From assembly GCA_037893245.1 (NCBI GenBank), contig JBAIAA010001107.1, positions 62,001 through 126,000 on the forward strand: a stretch of DNA of 64,000 nt. Reading direction: 5' to 3'. Below the pieces are notes generated by a model. That model did no database searches. It was not told the origin of the DNA and saw only the letters and a list, made by a program, of their open reading frames with translations. Below, in pieces: positions 1 to 12,049 of this stretch (positions within the stretch are counted from its first letter, which is position 1; every line of letters begins with the position of its first letter). Source of the stretch: Crossaster papposus. Its lineage: Eukaryota; Echinodermata; Asteroidea; Velatida; Solasteridae. Both the position numbers and the translations under genes were made by a program.

Positions 1-837
1 CTTATGCACACTTCTTTCCCTTTACATATTTCTTATGCACACTTCTTTCCCTTTACATATTTCTTATGCACACTTCTTTCCCTTTACATATTTCTTATGC
101 ACACTTCTTTCCCTTTACATATTTCTTATGCACACTTCTTTCCCTTTACATATTTCTTATGCACACTTCTTTCCCTTTACATATTTATTATGCACACTTC
201 TTTCCCTTTACATATTTCTTATGCACACTTCTTTCCCTTTACATATTTATTATGCACACTTCTTTCCCTTTACATATTTCTTATGCACACTTCTTTCCCT
301 TTACATATTTCTTATGCACACTTCTTTCCCTTTACATATTTCTTATGCACACTTCTTTCCCTTTACATATTTCTTATGCACACTTCTTTCCCTTTACATA
401 TTTCTTATGCCCACTTCTTTCCCTTTACATATTTCTTATGCACACTTCTTTCCCTTTACATATTTCTTATGCCCACTTCTTTCCCTTTACATATTTCTTA
501 TGCACACTTCTTTCCCTTTACATATTTCTTATGCACACTTCTTTCCCTTTACATATTTCGTATGCACACTTCTTTCCCTTTACATATTTCTTATGCACAC
601 TTCTTTCCCTTTACATATTTCTTATGCACACTTCTTTCCCTTTACATATTTCTTATGCACACTTCTTTCCCTTTACATATTTCGTATGCACACTTCTTTC
701 CCTTTACATATTTCTTATGCACACTTCTTTCCCTTTACATATTTCTTATGCACACTTCTTTCCCTTTACATATTTCTTATGCACACTTCTTTCCCTTTAC
801 ATATTTCTTATGCACACTTCTTTCCCTTTACATATTT

Positions 838-873
838 ACCTCGAGGGCTTGTTCCCACATCATGTGTTTATTT
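838..873 (+). repeat. First B unit, with a diverged second base
   Basis: This 36-bp unit begins ACCTCGAGG instead of AACTCGAGG, an A-to-C change at B position 2. It is the only B I found with this change, and the change removes the TAA that every other B makes with the last T of the preceding A unit. It is also the only B in the first 3,470 bases, so the left edge of the window looks like a separate, older lineage of the array. Confidence 0.95.
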
Positions 874-1173
874 CTTATGCACACTTCTTTCCCTTTACAT
901 ATTTTTTATGCACACTTCTTTCCCTTTACATATTTCTTATGCACACTTCTTTCCCTTTACATATTTCTTATGCACACTTCTTTCCCTTTACATATTTCTT
1001 ATGCACACTTCTTTCCCTTTACATATTTCTTATGCACACTTCTTTCCCTTTACATATTTCTTATGCACACTTCTTTCCCTTTACATATTTCTTATGCACA
1101 CTTCTTTCCCTTTACATATTTCTTATGCACACTTCTTTCCCTTTACATATTTCTTATGCACACTTCTTTCCCT

Positions 1174-1178
1174 TTACA
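1174..1178 (+). repeat. Left copy of the TTACA flank of the island (possible target-site duplication)
   Basis: TTACA here is unit positions 22-26 of the interrupted A unit. Base 1179 (C) is the first that no longer fits unit A. The right copy at 1880-1884 is again unit positions 22-26. A 5-bp duplication flanking an insertion is what many integrases and transposases leave, but a deletion or rearrangement inside a repeat could give the same overlap by chance. Confidence 0.45.
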
Positions 1179-1235
1179 CAGTTGGTTACGCAAACAGCAA
1201 TTATATTTAGCAATTTTGTCACAGTTGGTGACGCA
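1177..1235 (+). repeat. 16-bp direct repeat, 43 bp apart, at the left edge of the island
   Basis: CACAGTTGGTTACGCA at 1177-1192 recurs at 1220-1235 with one change (T to G at 1230). The first two bases of the first copy fall in the last A unit. The AT-rich 27 bp between contain ATTATATTTAGCAATTTT. Tandem subterminal motifs like this are seen at the ends of some DNA transposons, where they bind transposase, but no matching copy is visible at the right end of the island. Confidence 0.8.
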
Positions 1236-1338
1236 CGGCCAAATAGACTGAACACTAGTGGTAATAATTGGTTGAGGGGTTGATTCCTCAGCATTAATAG
1301 CCACACTAGACTTACCCGACTCCAAAGTCGTGGACGAG

Positions 1339-1632
1339 TCACCTCCGGACCGACCGATGGTGGATGGTGCAACAATTGGGCCTCCGTCGCTGCTGATGAC
1401 AGGGCCTGCCGTATCCAACGGCCGGGTATGCAATACCCGCTACCGTCGGTGCATTCCATGGCTCGACTGAACTCCATCGCGTCGACTGGCCACAGCATCC
1501 TGCCGAGAGGACGAACGATCGAGGCCGTCCTTGCGGCCGCTTGGCTCCATCCACCGGCCCAGAGGCAACCCGTCGCTTCGACCTGGCACGGGGCATATTT
1601 ACGCCAATATTTGGCGATCGGCAAGAAAACAT
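1339..1632 (-). other. 97-codon open frame in the island, doubtful coding value
   Basis: An ATG at 1632 opens a minus-strand frame that ends at 1339. Its translation is basic near the start (PRARSKRR) and otherwise shows no recognisable domain. The frame can be extended upstream to a TTG at 1674 but not to another ATG. It overlaps the plus-strand frame at 1428-1709 almost completely, and a second minus-strand frame rich in Ser, Thr, Gly and Pro runs on from about 1433 towards 1143. In GC-rich DNA, stop-free stretches this long arise by chance, so coding is not established. Confidence 0.12.
1423..1439. other. Perfect hairpin in the island, 7-bp arms and 3-nt loop
   Basis: CGGGTAT at 1423-1429 pairs perfectly with ATACCCG at 1433-1439 across the loop GCA. 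It sits near the centre of the island. It could be a dyad operator-like site or a small structured element. There is no T-run downstream, so it is not an intrinsic terminator. Confidence 0.7.
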
Positions 1633-1709
1633 TAAATGAATTTTTTGCAAGACGAAATTTCTACAACCATGCAAACAGGTCGACTGCTCAAACGAAAGTG
1701 TGTGGCTGA
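1428..1709 (+). other. 93-codon open frame in the island, doubtful coding value
   Basis: An ATG at 1428 (inside the hairpin) opens a frame ending in TGA at 1707-1709. The protein would be 93 residues, with a second Met at residue 11, and mixed composition: a basic and hydrophobic middle and a Lys/Asn/Arg-rich end. I recognise no family, signal peptide or membrane segment. It is the longest ATG-initiated plus-strand frame in non-repeat sequence, but it competes with two minus-strand frames over the same bases and has no clear promoter or polyadenylation signal. Confidence 0.15.
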
Positions 1710-1744
1710 GTGCTCGAATTCAGGTTATAGTATCAAGCCAAGAC

Positions 1745-1756
1745 TGAACTAGTTCA
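1745..1756. other. 12-bp perfect palindrome in the island
   Basis: TGAACTAGTTCA equals its own reverse complement over 12 bases. This is a possible dimeric protein-binding site. No function can be assigned from sequence alone. Confidence 0.6.
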
Positions 1757-1787
1757 TATCCATAAATCAATCCGACCACAAGGGGAG

Positions 1788-1802
1788 TGACCTGAATTGA
1801 CC
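1788..1802 (+). repeat. TGACC direct repeat, 10-bp periodicity
   Basis: TGACC occurs at 1788-1792 and again at 1798-1802, one helical turn apart. On the minus strand this reads GGTCA, five bases, GGTCA, an arrangement used by some nuclear receptors in animals. The organism is unknown and the motif short, so this is only a note. Confidence 0.35.
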
Positions 1803-1879
1803 AAACTCTAGTTCCGTCAAAGCCTTGCAAACTGTCCCGCGGGGATAAATTATTTGAAGCTTTATTTGCCTCAAACGTA

Positions 1880-1884
1880 TTACA
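1880..1884 (+). repeat. Right copy of the TTACA flank of the island
   Basis: The array resumes here at unit position 22. Base 1879 (A) does not fit unit A, whose position 21 is T. Removing 1179-1884 would rejoin the two arms in perfect unit phase. Confidence 0.45.
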
Positions 1885-1889
1885 TATTT

Positions 1890-3470
1890 CTTATGCACAC
1901 TTCTTTCCCTTTACATATTTCTTATGCACACTTCTTTCCCTTTACATATTTCTTATGCACACTTCTTTCCCTTTACATATTTCTTATGCACACTTCTTTC
2001 CCTTTACATATTTCTTATGCACACTTCTTTCCCTTTACATATTTCTTATGCACACTTCTTTCCCTTTACATATTTCTTATGCACACTTCTTTCCCTTTAC
2101 ATATTTCTTATGCACACTTCTTTCCCTTTACATATTTCTTATGCACACTTCTTTCCCTTTACATATTTCTTATGCACACTTCTTTCCCTTTACATATTTC
2201 TTATGCACACTTCTTTCCCTTTACATATTTCTTATGCACACTTCTTTCCCTTTACATATTTCTTATGCACACTTCTTTCCCTTTACATATTTCTTATGCA
2301 CACTTCTTTCCCTTTACATATTTCTTATGCACACTTCTTTCCCTTTACATATTTCTTATGCACACTTCTTTCCCTTTACATATTTCTTATGCACACTTCT
2401 TTCCCTTTACATATTTCTTATGCACACTTCTTTCCCTTTACATATTTCTTATGCACACTTCTTTCCCTTTACATATTTCTTATGCACACTTCTTTCCCTT
2501 TACATATTTCTTATGCACACTTCTTTCCCTTTACATATTTCTTATGCACACTTCTTTCCCTTTACATATTTCTTATGCACACTTCTTTCCATTTACATAT
2601 TTCTTATGCACACTTCTTTCCCTTTACATATTTCTTATGCACACTTCTTTCCCTTTACATATTTCTTATGCACACTTCTTTCCCTTTACATATTTCTTAT
2701 GCACACTTCTTTCCCTTTACATATTTCTTATGCACACTTCTTTCCCTTTACATATTTCTTATGCACACTTCTTTCCCTTTACATATTTCTTATGCACACT
2801 TCTTTCCCTTTACATATTTCTTATGCACACTTCTTTCCCTTTACATATTTCTTATGCACACTTCTTTCCCTTTACATATTTCTTATGCACACTTCTTTCC
2901 CTTTACATATTTCTTATGCACACTTCTTTCCCTTTACATATTTCTTATGCACACTTCTTTCCCTTTACATATTTCTTATGCACACTTCTTTCCCTTTACA
3001 TATTTCTTATGCACACTTCTTTCCCTTTACATATTTCTTATGCACACTTCTTTCCCTTTACATATTTCTTATGCACACTTCTTTCCCTTTACATATTTCT
3101 TATGCACACTTCTTTCCCTTTACATATTTCTTATGCACACTTCTTTCCCTTTACATATTTCTTATGCACACTTCTTTCCCTTTACATATTTCTTATGCAC
3201 ACTTATTTCCCTTTACATATTTCTTATGCACACTTCTTTCCCTTTACATATTTCTTATGCACACTTCTTTCCCTTTACATATTTCTTATGCACACTTCTT
3301 TCCCTTTACATATTTCTTATGCACACTTCTTTCCCTTTACATATTTCTTATGCACACTTCTTTCCCTTTACATATTTCTTATGCACACTTCTTTCCCTTT
3401 ACATATTTCTTATGCACACTTCTTTCTCTTTACATATTTCTTATGCACACTTCTTTCCCTTTACATATTT
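1890..3470 (+). repeat. B-free tract of 51 A units
   Basis: 1,581 bp = 51 x 31. Nearly all units are consensus. The exceptions I noticed are a C20-to-A unit near 2591, a C14-to-A unit near 3205 and a C19-to-T unit at 3427. The last lies inside the first 4,013-bp repeat and reappears at 7440. Confidence 0.95.
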
Positions 3471-6400
3471 AACTCGAGGGCTTGTTCCCACATCATGTGT
3501 TTATTTCTTATGCACACTTCTTTCCCTTTACATATTTCTTATGCACACTTCTTTCCCTTTACATATTTCTTATGCACACTTCTTTCCCTTTACATATTTC
3601 TTATGCACACTTCTTTCCCTTTACATATTTCTTATGCACACTTCTTTCCCTTTACATATTTCTTATGCACACTTCTTTCCCTTTACATATTTCTTATGCA
3701 CACTTCTTTCCCTTTACATATTTCTTATGCACACTTCTTTCCCTTTACATATTTAACTCGAGGGCTTGTTCCCACATCATGTGTTTATTTCTTATGCACA
3801 CTTCTTTCCCTTTACATATTTCTTATGCACACTTCTTTCCCTTTACATATTTCTTATGCACACTTCTTTCCCTTTACATATTTCTTATGCACACTTCTTT
3901 CCCTTTACATATTTCTTATGCACACTTCTTTCCCTTTACATATTTCTTATGCACACTTCTTTCCCTTTACATATTTCTTATGCACACTTCTTTCCCTTTA
4001 CATATTTCTTATGCACACTTCTTTCCCTTTACATATTTCTTATGCACACTTCTTTCCCTTTACATATTTCTTATGCACACTTCTTTCCCTTTACATATTT
4101 CTTATGCACACTTCTTTCCCTTTACATATTTCTTATGCACACTTCTTTCCCTTTACATATTTAACTCGAGGGCTTGTTCCCACATCATGTGTTTATTTCT
4201 TATGCACACTTCTTTCCCTTTACATATTTCTTATGCACACTTCTTTCCCTTTACATATTTCTTATGCACACTTCTTTCCCTTTACATATTTCTTATGCAC
4301 ACTTCTTTCCCTTTACATATTTCTTATGCACACTTCTTTCCCTTTACATATTTATTATGCACACTTCTTTCCCTTTACATATTTCTTATGCACACTTCTT
4401 TCCCTTTACATATTTCTTATGCACACTTCTTTCCCTTTACATATTTCTTATGCACACTTCTTTCCCTTTACATATTTCTTATGCACACTTCTTTCCCTTT
4501 ACATATTTCTTATGCACACTTCTTTCCCTTTACATATTTCTTATGCACACTTCTTTCCCTTTACATATTTCTTATGCACACTTCTTTCCCTTTACATATT
4601 TCTTATGCACACTTCTTTCCCTTTACATATTTCTTATGCACACTTCTTTCCCTTTACATATTTCTTATGCACACTTCTTTCCATTTACATATTTCTTATG
4701 CACACTTCTTTCCCTTTACATATTTCTTATGCACACTTCTTTCCCTTTACATATTTCTTATGCACACTTCTTTCCCTTTACATATTTCTTATGCACACTT
4801 CTTTCCCTTTACATATTTCTTATGCACACTTCTTTCCCTTTACATATTTCTTATGCACACTTCTTTCCCTTTACATATTTCTTATGCACACTTCTTTCCC
4901 TTTACATATTTCTTATGCACACTTCTTTCCCTTTACATATTTCTTATGCACACTTCTTTCCCTTTACATATTTCTTATGCACACTTCTTTCCCTTTACAT
5001 ATTTCTTATGCACACTTCTTTCCCTTTACAAATTTAACTCGAGGGCTTGTTCCCACATCATGTGTTTATTTCTTATGCACACTTCTTTCCCTTTACATAT
5101 TTCTTATGCACACTTCTTTCCCTTTACATATTTCTTATGCACACTTCTTTCCCTTTACATATTTCTTATGCACACTTCTTTCCCTTTACATATTTCTTAT
5201 GCACACTTCTTTCCCTTTACATATTTCTTATGCACACTTCTTTCCCTTTACATATTTCTTATGCACACTTCTTTCCCTTTACATATTTCTTATGCACACT
5301 TCTTTCCCTTTACATATTTCTTATGCACACTTCTTTCCCTTTACATATTGCTTATGCACACTTCTTTCCCTTTACATATTTCTTATGCACACTTCTTTCC
5401 CTTTACATATTTCTTATGCACACTTCTTTCCCTTTACATATTTCTTATGCACACTTCTTTCCCTTTACATATTTCTTATGCACACTTCTTTCCCTTTACA
5501 TATTTCTTATGCACACTTCTTTCCCTTTACATATTTCTTATGCACACTTCTTTCCCTTTACATATTTCGTATGCACACTTCTTTCCCTTTACATATTTCT
5601 TATGCACACTTCTTTCCCTTTACATATTTCTTATGCACACTTCTTTCCCTTTACATATTTCTTATGCACACTTCTTTCCCTTTACATATTTCTTATGCAC
5701 ACTTCTTTCCCTTTACATATTTCTTATGCACACTTCTTTCCCTTTACATATTTCTTACGCACACTTCTTTCCCTTTACATATTTCTTATGCACACTTCTT
5801 TCCCTTTACATATTTCTTATGCACACTTCTTTCCCTTTACATATTTAACTCGAGGGCTTGTTCCCACATCATGTGTTTATTTCTTATGCACACTTCTTTC
5901 CCTTTACATATTTCTTATGCACACTTCTTTCCCTTTACATATTTCTTATGCACACTTCTTTCCCTTTACATATTTCTTATGCACACTTCTTTCCCTTTAC
6001 ATATTTCTTATGCACACTTCTTTCCCTTTACATATTTCTTATGCACACTTCTTTCCCTTTACATATTTCTTATGCACACTTCTTTCCCTTTACAAATTTA
6101 ACTCGAGGGCTTGTTCCCACATCATGTGTTTATGTCTTATGCACACTTCTTTCCCTTTACATATTTCTTATGCACACTTCTTTCCCTTTACATATTTCTT
6201 ATGCACACTTCTTTCCCTTTACATATTTCTTATGCACACTTCTTTCCCTTTACATATTTCTTATGCACACTTCTTTCCCTTTACATATTTCTTATGCACA
6301 CTTCTTTCCCTTTACATATTTCTTATGCACACTTCTTTCCCTTTACATATTTCTTATGCACACTTCTTTCCCTTTACATATTGCTTATGCACACTTCTTT

Positions 6401-7282
6401 CCCTTTACATATTTATTATGCACACTTCTTTCCCTTTACATATTTCTTATGCACACTTCTTTCCCTTTACATATTTCTTATGCACACTTCTTTCCCTTTA
6501 TATATTTCTTATGCACACTTCTTTCCCTTTACATATTTAACTCGAGGGCTTGTTCCCACATCATGTGTTTATTTCTTATGCACACTTCTTTCCCTTTACA
6601 TATTTCTTATGCACACTTCTTTCCCTTTACATATTTTTTATGCACACTTCTTTCCCTTTACATATTTAACTCGAGGGCTTGTTCCCACATCATGTGTTTA
6701 TTTCTTATGCACACTTCTTTCCCTTTACATATTTCTTATGCACACTTCTTTCCCTTTACATATTTCTTATGCACACTTCTTTCCCTTTACATATTTCTTA
6801 TGCACACTTCTTTCCCTTTACATGTTTCTTATGCACACTTCTTTCCCTTTACATATTTCTTATGCACACTTCTTTCCCTTTACATATTTCTTATGCACAC
6901 TTCTTTCCCTTTACATATTTCTTATGCACACTTCTTTCCCTTTACATATTTCTTATGCACACTTCTTTCCCTTTACAAATTTAACTCGAGGGCTTGTTCC
7001 CACATCATGTGTTTATTTCTTATGCACACTTCTTTCCCTTTACATATTTCTTATGCACACTTCTTTCCCTTTACATATTTATTATGCACACTTCTTTCCC
7101 TTTACATATTTATTATGCACACTTCTTTCCCTTTACATATTTCTTATGCACACTTCTTTCCCTTTACATATTTCTTATGCACACTTCTTTCCCTTTACAT
7201 ATTTCTTATGCACACTTCTTTCCCTTTACATATTTCTTATGCACACTTCTTTCCCTTTACATATTGCTTATGCACACTTCTT
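3270..7282 (+). repeat. 4,013-bp higher-order repeat, copy 1
   Basis: B units start at 3471, 3755, 4163, 5036, 5847, 6100, 6539, 6668 and 6983, so the A counts between them are 8, 12, 27, 25, 7, 13, 3 and 9. Marker variants are C1-A at 4354, C20-A near 4682, T31-G near 5349, T2-G at 5569, T5-C near 5758, T31-G at 6383 with C1-A at 6415, C25-T near 6500 and A28-G at 6824. All recur exactly 4,013 bp later. The boundary is known to within about 16 bp: the start must lie between 3254 and 3285. Confidence 0.93.
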
Positions 7283-10200
7283 TCCCTTTACATATTTCTT
7301 ATGCACACTTCTTTCCCTTTACATATTTCTTATGCACACTTCTTTCCCTTTACATATTTCTTATGCACACTTCTTTCCCTTTACATATTTCTTATGCACA
7401 CTTCTTTCCCTTTACATATTTCTTATGCACACTTCTTTCTCTTTACATATTTCTTATGCACACTTCTTTCCCTTTACATATTTAACTCGAGGGCTTGTTC
7501 CCACATCATGTGTTTATTTCTTATGCACACTTCTTTCCCTTTACATATTTCTTATGCACACTTCTTTCCCTTTACATATTTCTTATGCACACTTCTTTCC
7601 CTTTACATATTTCTTATGCACACTTCTTTCCCTTTACATATTTCTTATGCACACTTCTTTCCCTTTACATATTTCTTATGCACACTTCTTTCCCTTTACA
7701 TATTTCTTATGCACACTTCTTTCCCTTTACATATTTCTTATGCACACTTCTTTCCCTTTACATATTTAACTCGAGGGCTTGTTCCCACATCATGTGTTTA
7801 TTTCTTATGCACACTTCTTTCCCTTTACATATTTCTTATGCACACTTCTTTCCCTTTACATATTTCTTATGCACACTTCTTTCCCTTTACATATTTCTTA
7901 TGCACACTTCTTTCCCTTTACATATTTCTTATGCACACTTCTTTCCCTTTACATATTTCTTATGCACACTTCTTTCCCTTTACATATTTCTTATGCACAC
8001 TTCTTTCCCTTTACATATTTCTTATGCACACTTCTTTCCCTTTACATATTTCTTATGCACACTTCTTTCCCTTTACATATTTCTTATGCACACTTCTTTC
8101 CCTTTACATATTTCTTATGCACACTTCTTTCCCTTTACATATTTCTTATGCACACTTCTTTCCCTTTACATATTTAACTCGAGGGCTTGTTCCCACATCA
8201 TGTGTTTATTTCTTATGCACACTTCTTTCCCTTTACATATTTCTTATGCACACTTCTTTCCCTTTACATATTTCTTATGCACACTTCTTTCCCTTTACAT
8301 ATTTCTTATGCACACTTCTTTCCCTTTACATATTTCTTATGCACACTTCTTTCCCTTTACATATTTATTATGCACACTTCTTTCCCTTTACATATTTCTT
8401 ATGCACACTTCTTTCCCTTTACATATTTCTTATGCACACTTCTTTCCCTTTACATATTTCTTATGCACACTTCTTTCCCTTTACATATTTCTTATGCACA
8501 CTTCTTTCCCTTTACATATTTCTTATGCACACTTCTTTCCCTTTACATATTTCTTATGCACACTTCTTTCCCTTTACATATTTCTTATGCACACTTCTTT
8601 CCCTTTACATATTTCTTATGCACACTTCTTTCCCTTTACATATTTCTTATGCACACTTCTTTCCCTTTACATATTTCTTATGCACACTTCTTTCCATTTA
8701 CATATTTCTTATGCACACTTCTTTCCCTTTACATATTTCTTATGCACACTTCTTTCCCTTTACATATTTCTTATGCACACTTCTTTCCCTTTACATATTT
8801 CTTATGCACACTTCTTTCCCTTTACATATTTCTTATGCACACTTCTTTCCCTTTACATATTTCTTATGCACACTTCTTTCCCTTTACATATTTCTTATGC
8901 ACACTTCTTTCCCTTTACATATTTCTTATGCACACTTCTTTCCCTTTACATATTTCTTATGCACACTTCTTTCCCTTTACATATTTCTTATGCACACTTC
9001 TTTCCCTTTACATATTTCTTATGCACACTTCTTTCCCTTTACAAATTTAACTCGAGGGCTTGTTCCCACATCATGTGTTTATTTCTTATGCACACTTCTT
9101 TCCCTTTACATATTTCTTATGCACACTTCTTTCCCTTTACATATTTCTTATGCACACTTCTTTCCCTTTACATATTTCTTATGCACACTTCTTTCCCTTT
9201 ACATATTTCTTATGCACACTTCTTTCCCTTTACATATTTCTTATGCACACTTCTTTCCCTTTACATATTTCTTATGCACACTTCTTTCCCTTTACATATT
9301 TCTTATGCACACTTCTTTCCCTTTACATATTTCTTATGCACACTTCTTTCCCTTTACATATTGCTTATGCACACTTCTTTCCCTTTACATATTTCTTATG
9401 CACACTTCTTTCCCTTTACATATTTCTTATGCACACTTCTTTCCCTTTACATATTTCTTATGCACACTTCTTTCCCTTTACATATTTCTTATGCACACTT
9501 CTTTCCCTTTACATATTTCTTATGCACACTTCTTTCCCTTTACATATTTCTTATGCACACTTCTTTCCCTTTACATATTTCGTATGCACACTTCTTTCCC
9601 TTTACATATTTCTTATGCACACTTCTTTCCCTTTACATATTTCTTATGCACACTTCTTTCCCTTTACATATTTCTTATGCACACTTCTTTCCCTTTACAT
9701 ATTTCTTATGCACACTTCTTTCCCTTTACATATTTCTTATGCACACTTCTTTCCCTTTACATATTTCTTACGCACACTTCTTTCCCTTTACATATTTCTT
9801 ATGCACACTTCTTTCCCTTTACATATTTCTTATGCACACTTCTTTCCCTTTACATATTTAACTCGAGGGCTTGTTCCCACATCATGTGTTTATTTCTTAT
9901 GCACACTTCTTTCCCTTTACATATTTCTTATGCACACTTCTTTCCCTTTACATATTTCTTATGCACACTTCTTTCCCTTTACATATTTCTTATGCACACT
10001 TCTTTCCCTTTACATATTTCTTATGCACACTTCTTTCCCTTTACATATTTCTTATGCACACTTCTTTCCCTTTACATATTTCTTATGCACACTTCTTTCC
10101 CTTTACAAATTTAACTCGAGGGCTTGTTCCCACATCATGTGTTTATGTCTTATGCACACTTCTTTCCCTTTACATATTTCTTATGCACACTTCTTTCCCT

Positions 10201-11295
10201 TTACATATTTCTTATGCACACTTCTTTCCCTTTACATATTTCTTATGCACACTTCTTTCCCTTTACATATTTCTTATGCACACTTCTTTCCCTTTACATA
10301 TTTCTTATGCACACTTCTTTCCCTTTACATATTTCTTATGCACACTTCTTTCCCTTTACATATTTCTTATGCACACTTCTTTCCCTTTACATATTGCTTA
10401 TGCACACTTCTTTCCCTTTACATATTTATTATGCACACTTCTTTCCCTTTACATATTTCTTATGCACACTTCTTTCCCTTTACATATTTCTTATGCACAC
10501 TTCTTTCCCTTTATATATTTCTTATGCACACTTCTTTCCCTTTACATATTTAACTCGAGGGCTTGTTCCCACATCATGTGTTTATTTCTTATGCACACTT
10601 CTTTCCCTTTACATATTTCTTATGCACACTTCTTTCCCTTTACATATTTTTTATGCACACTTCTTTCCCTTTACATATTTAACTCGAGGGCTTGTTCCCA
10701 CATCATGTGTTTATTTCTTATGCACACTTCTTTCCCTTTACATATTTCTTATGCACACTTCTTTCCCTTTACATATTTCTTATGCACACTTCTTTCCCTT
10801 TACATATTTCTTATGCACACTTCTTTCCCTTTACATGTTTCTTATGCACACTTCTTTCCCTTTACATATTTCTTATGCACACTTCTTTCCCTTTACATAT
10901 TTCTTATGCACACTTCTTTCCCTTTACATATTTCTTATGCACACTTCTTTCCCTTTACATATTTCTTATGCACACTTCTTTCCCTTTACAAATTTAACTC
11001 GAGGGCTTGTTCCCACATCATGTGTTTATTTCTTATGCACACTTCTTTCCCTTTACATATTTCTTATGCACACTTCTTTCCCTTTACATATTTATTATGC
11101 ACACTTCTTTCCCTTTACATATTTATTATGCACACTTCTTTCCCTTTACATATTTCTTATGCACACTTCTTTCCCTTTACATATTTCTTATGCACACTTC
11201 TTTCCCTTTACATATTTCTTATGCACACTTCTTTCCCTTTACATATTTCTTATGCACACTTCTTTCCCTTTACATATTGCTTATGCACACTTCTT
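7283..11295 (+). repeat. 4,013-bp higher-order repeat, copy 2
   Basis: B units start at 7484, 7768, 8176, 9049, 9860, 10113, 10552, 10681 and 10996, each 4,013 bp after its partner in copy 1. Every marker variant I compared is shared and I saw no difference between the copies. The match ends before 11311, where this copy has C1-A and copy 1 does not. The last kilobase is also the first part of the following 1,730-bp duplication. Confidence 0.93.
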
Positions 11296-12049
11296 TCCCT
11301 TTACATATTTATTATGCACACTTCTTTCCCTTTACATATTTCTTATGCACACTTCTTTCCCTTTACATATTTCTTATGCACACTTCTTTCCCTTTACATA
11401 TTTCTTATGCACACTTCTTTCCCTTTACATATTTCTTATGCACACTTCTTTCCCTTTACATATTTCTTATGCACACTTCTTTCCCTTTACATATTTCTTA
11501 TGCACACTTCTTTCCCTTTACAAATTTAACTCGAGGGCTTGTTCCCACATCATGTGTTTATGTCTTATGCACACTTCTTTCCCTTTACATATTTCTTATG
11601 CACACTTCTTTCCCTTTACATATTTCTTATGCACACTTCTTTCCCTTTACATATTTCTTATGCACACTTCTTTCCCTTTACATATTTCGTATGCACACTT
11701 CTTTCCCTTTACATATTTCTTATGCACACTTCTTTCCCTTTACATATTTCTTATGCACACTTCTTTCCCTTTACATATTTCTTATGCACACTTCTTTCCC
11801 TTTACATATTGCGTATGCACACTTCTTTCCCTTTACATATTTATTATGCACACTTCTTTCCCTTTACATATTTCTTATGCACACTTCTTTCCCTTTACAT
11901 ATTTCTTATGCACACTTCTTTCCCTTTATATATTTCTTATGCACACTTCTTTCCCTTTACATATTTAACTCGAGGGCTTGTTCCCACATCATGTGTTTAT
12001 TTCTTATGCACACTTCTTTCCCTTTACATATTTCTTATGCACACTTCTT
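10320..12049 (+). repeat. 1,730-bp repeat, copy 1
   Basis: B units at 10552, 10681, 10996, 11528 and 11967 reappear in copy 2 at offset 1,730, or 1,729 after a 1-bp deletion. The start lies between 10273 and 10366. Shared markers include T31-G at 10396, C1-A at 10428, the double variant GCGTATG at about 11811 and C25-T at 11929. The copy begins inside the 4,013-bp repeat, so this duplication is nested on top of it. Confidence 0.88.

Larger units (their letters stand above)
1..1178 (+). repeat. Left arm of the 31-bp satellite array (36 complete A units, one B, one 26-bp partial)
   Basis: The window opens exactly at unit position 1 and holds 36 complete A units, one B unit at 838-873 and a last unit cut at position 26 by the island. 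Most units match the consensus. Point variants are more frequent than in the core of the right arm: C1 to A near 187 and 248, an A-to-C change giving GCCCAC near 412 and 473, T2 to G (TTCGTATG) near 560 and 684, and C1 to T near 905. Unit A is 32% GC, with one G and nine C on this strand, so strand skew is extreme. The open frames across it are periodic translations of the repeat, not genes. Confidence 0.98.
1179..1879. other. 701-bp non-repetitive CpG-rich island interrupting the array (probable insertion)
   Basis: This is the only sequence in the window that is not A or B unit. Its middle (about 1321-1620) is GC-rich, with roughly 30 CpG dinucleotides in 300 bp by hand count and a GCGGCCGC at 1533-1540. 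Both ends are AT-richer. The array resumes with a 5-bp overlap of unit phase (TTACA on both sides), as if one A unit had been split by an insertion. The island starts CAGTTGGTTACG and ends CAAACGTA. It has neither the TG...CA ends of an LTR nor terminal inverted repeats that I can see, no tRNA-like fold and no convincing protein-coding frame. It could be a remnant of a mobile element, a captured genomic fragment, or a remaining piece of the sequence the array expanded into. Confidence 0.85.

Noticed and set aside
1143..1433. Minus-strand Ser/Thr/Gly/Pro-rich frame as a gag-like or secreted protein fragment
   Set aside because: It has no ATG near its start (TTG at 1433), no recognisable domain, and its end runs into the A array.
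1481..1862. Cloning-vector polylinker (SalI, NotI, SalI, EcoRI, SacII and HindIII sites)
   Set aside because: The sites are spread over nearly 400 bp with unrelated sequence between them. This is ordinary for GC-rich DNA.
1179..1879. Solo LTR of a retrotransposon
   Set aside because: The size and 5-bp flanks would fit, but the ends are CA...TA, not TG...CA, and I see no promoter or polyadenylation layout typical of an LTR.
1177..1879. Transib or Tc1/mariner element judged from the CACAGT/CAGT start
   Set aside because: There is no matching inverted end on the right, no TA target duplication and no transposase frame.
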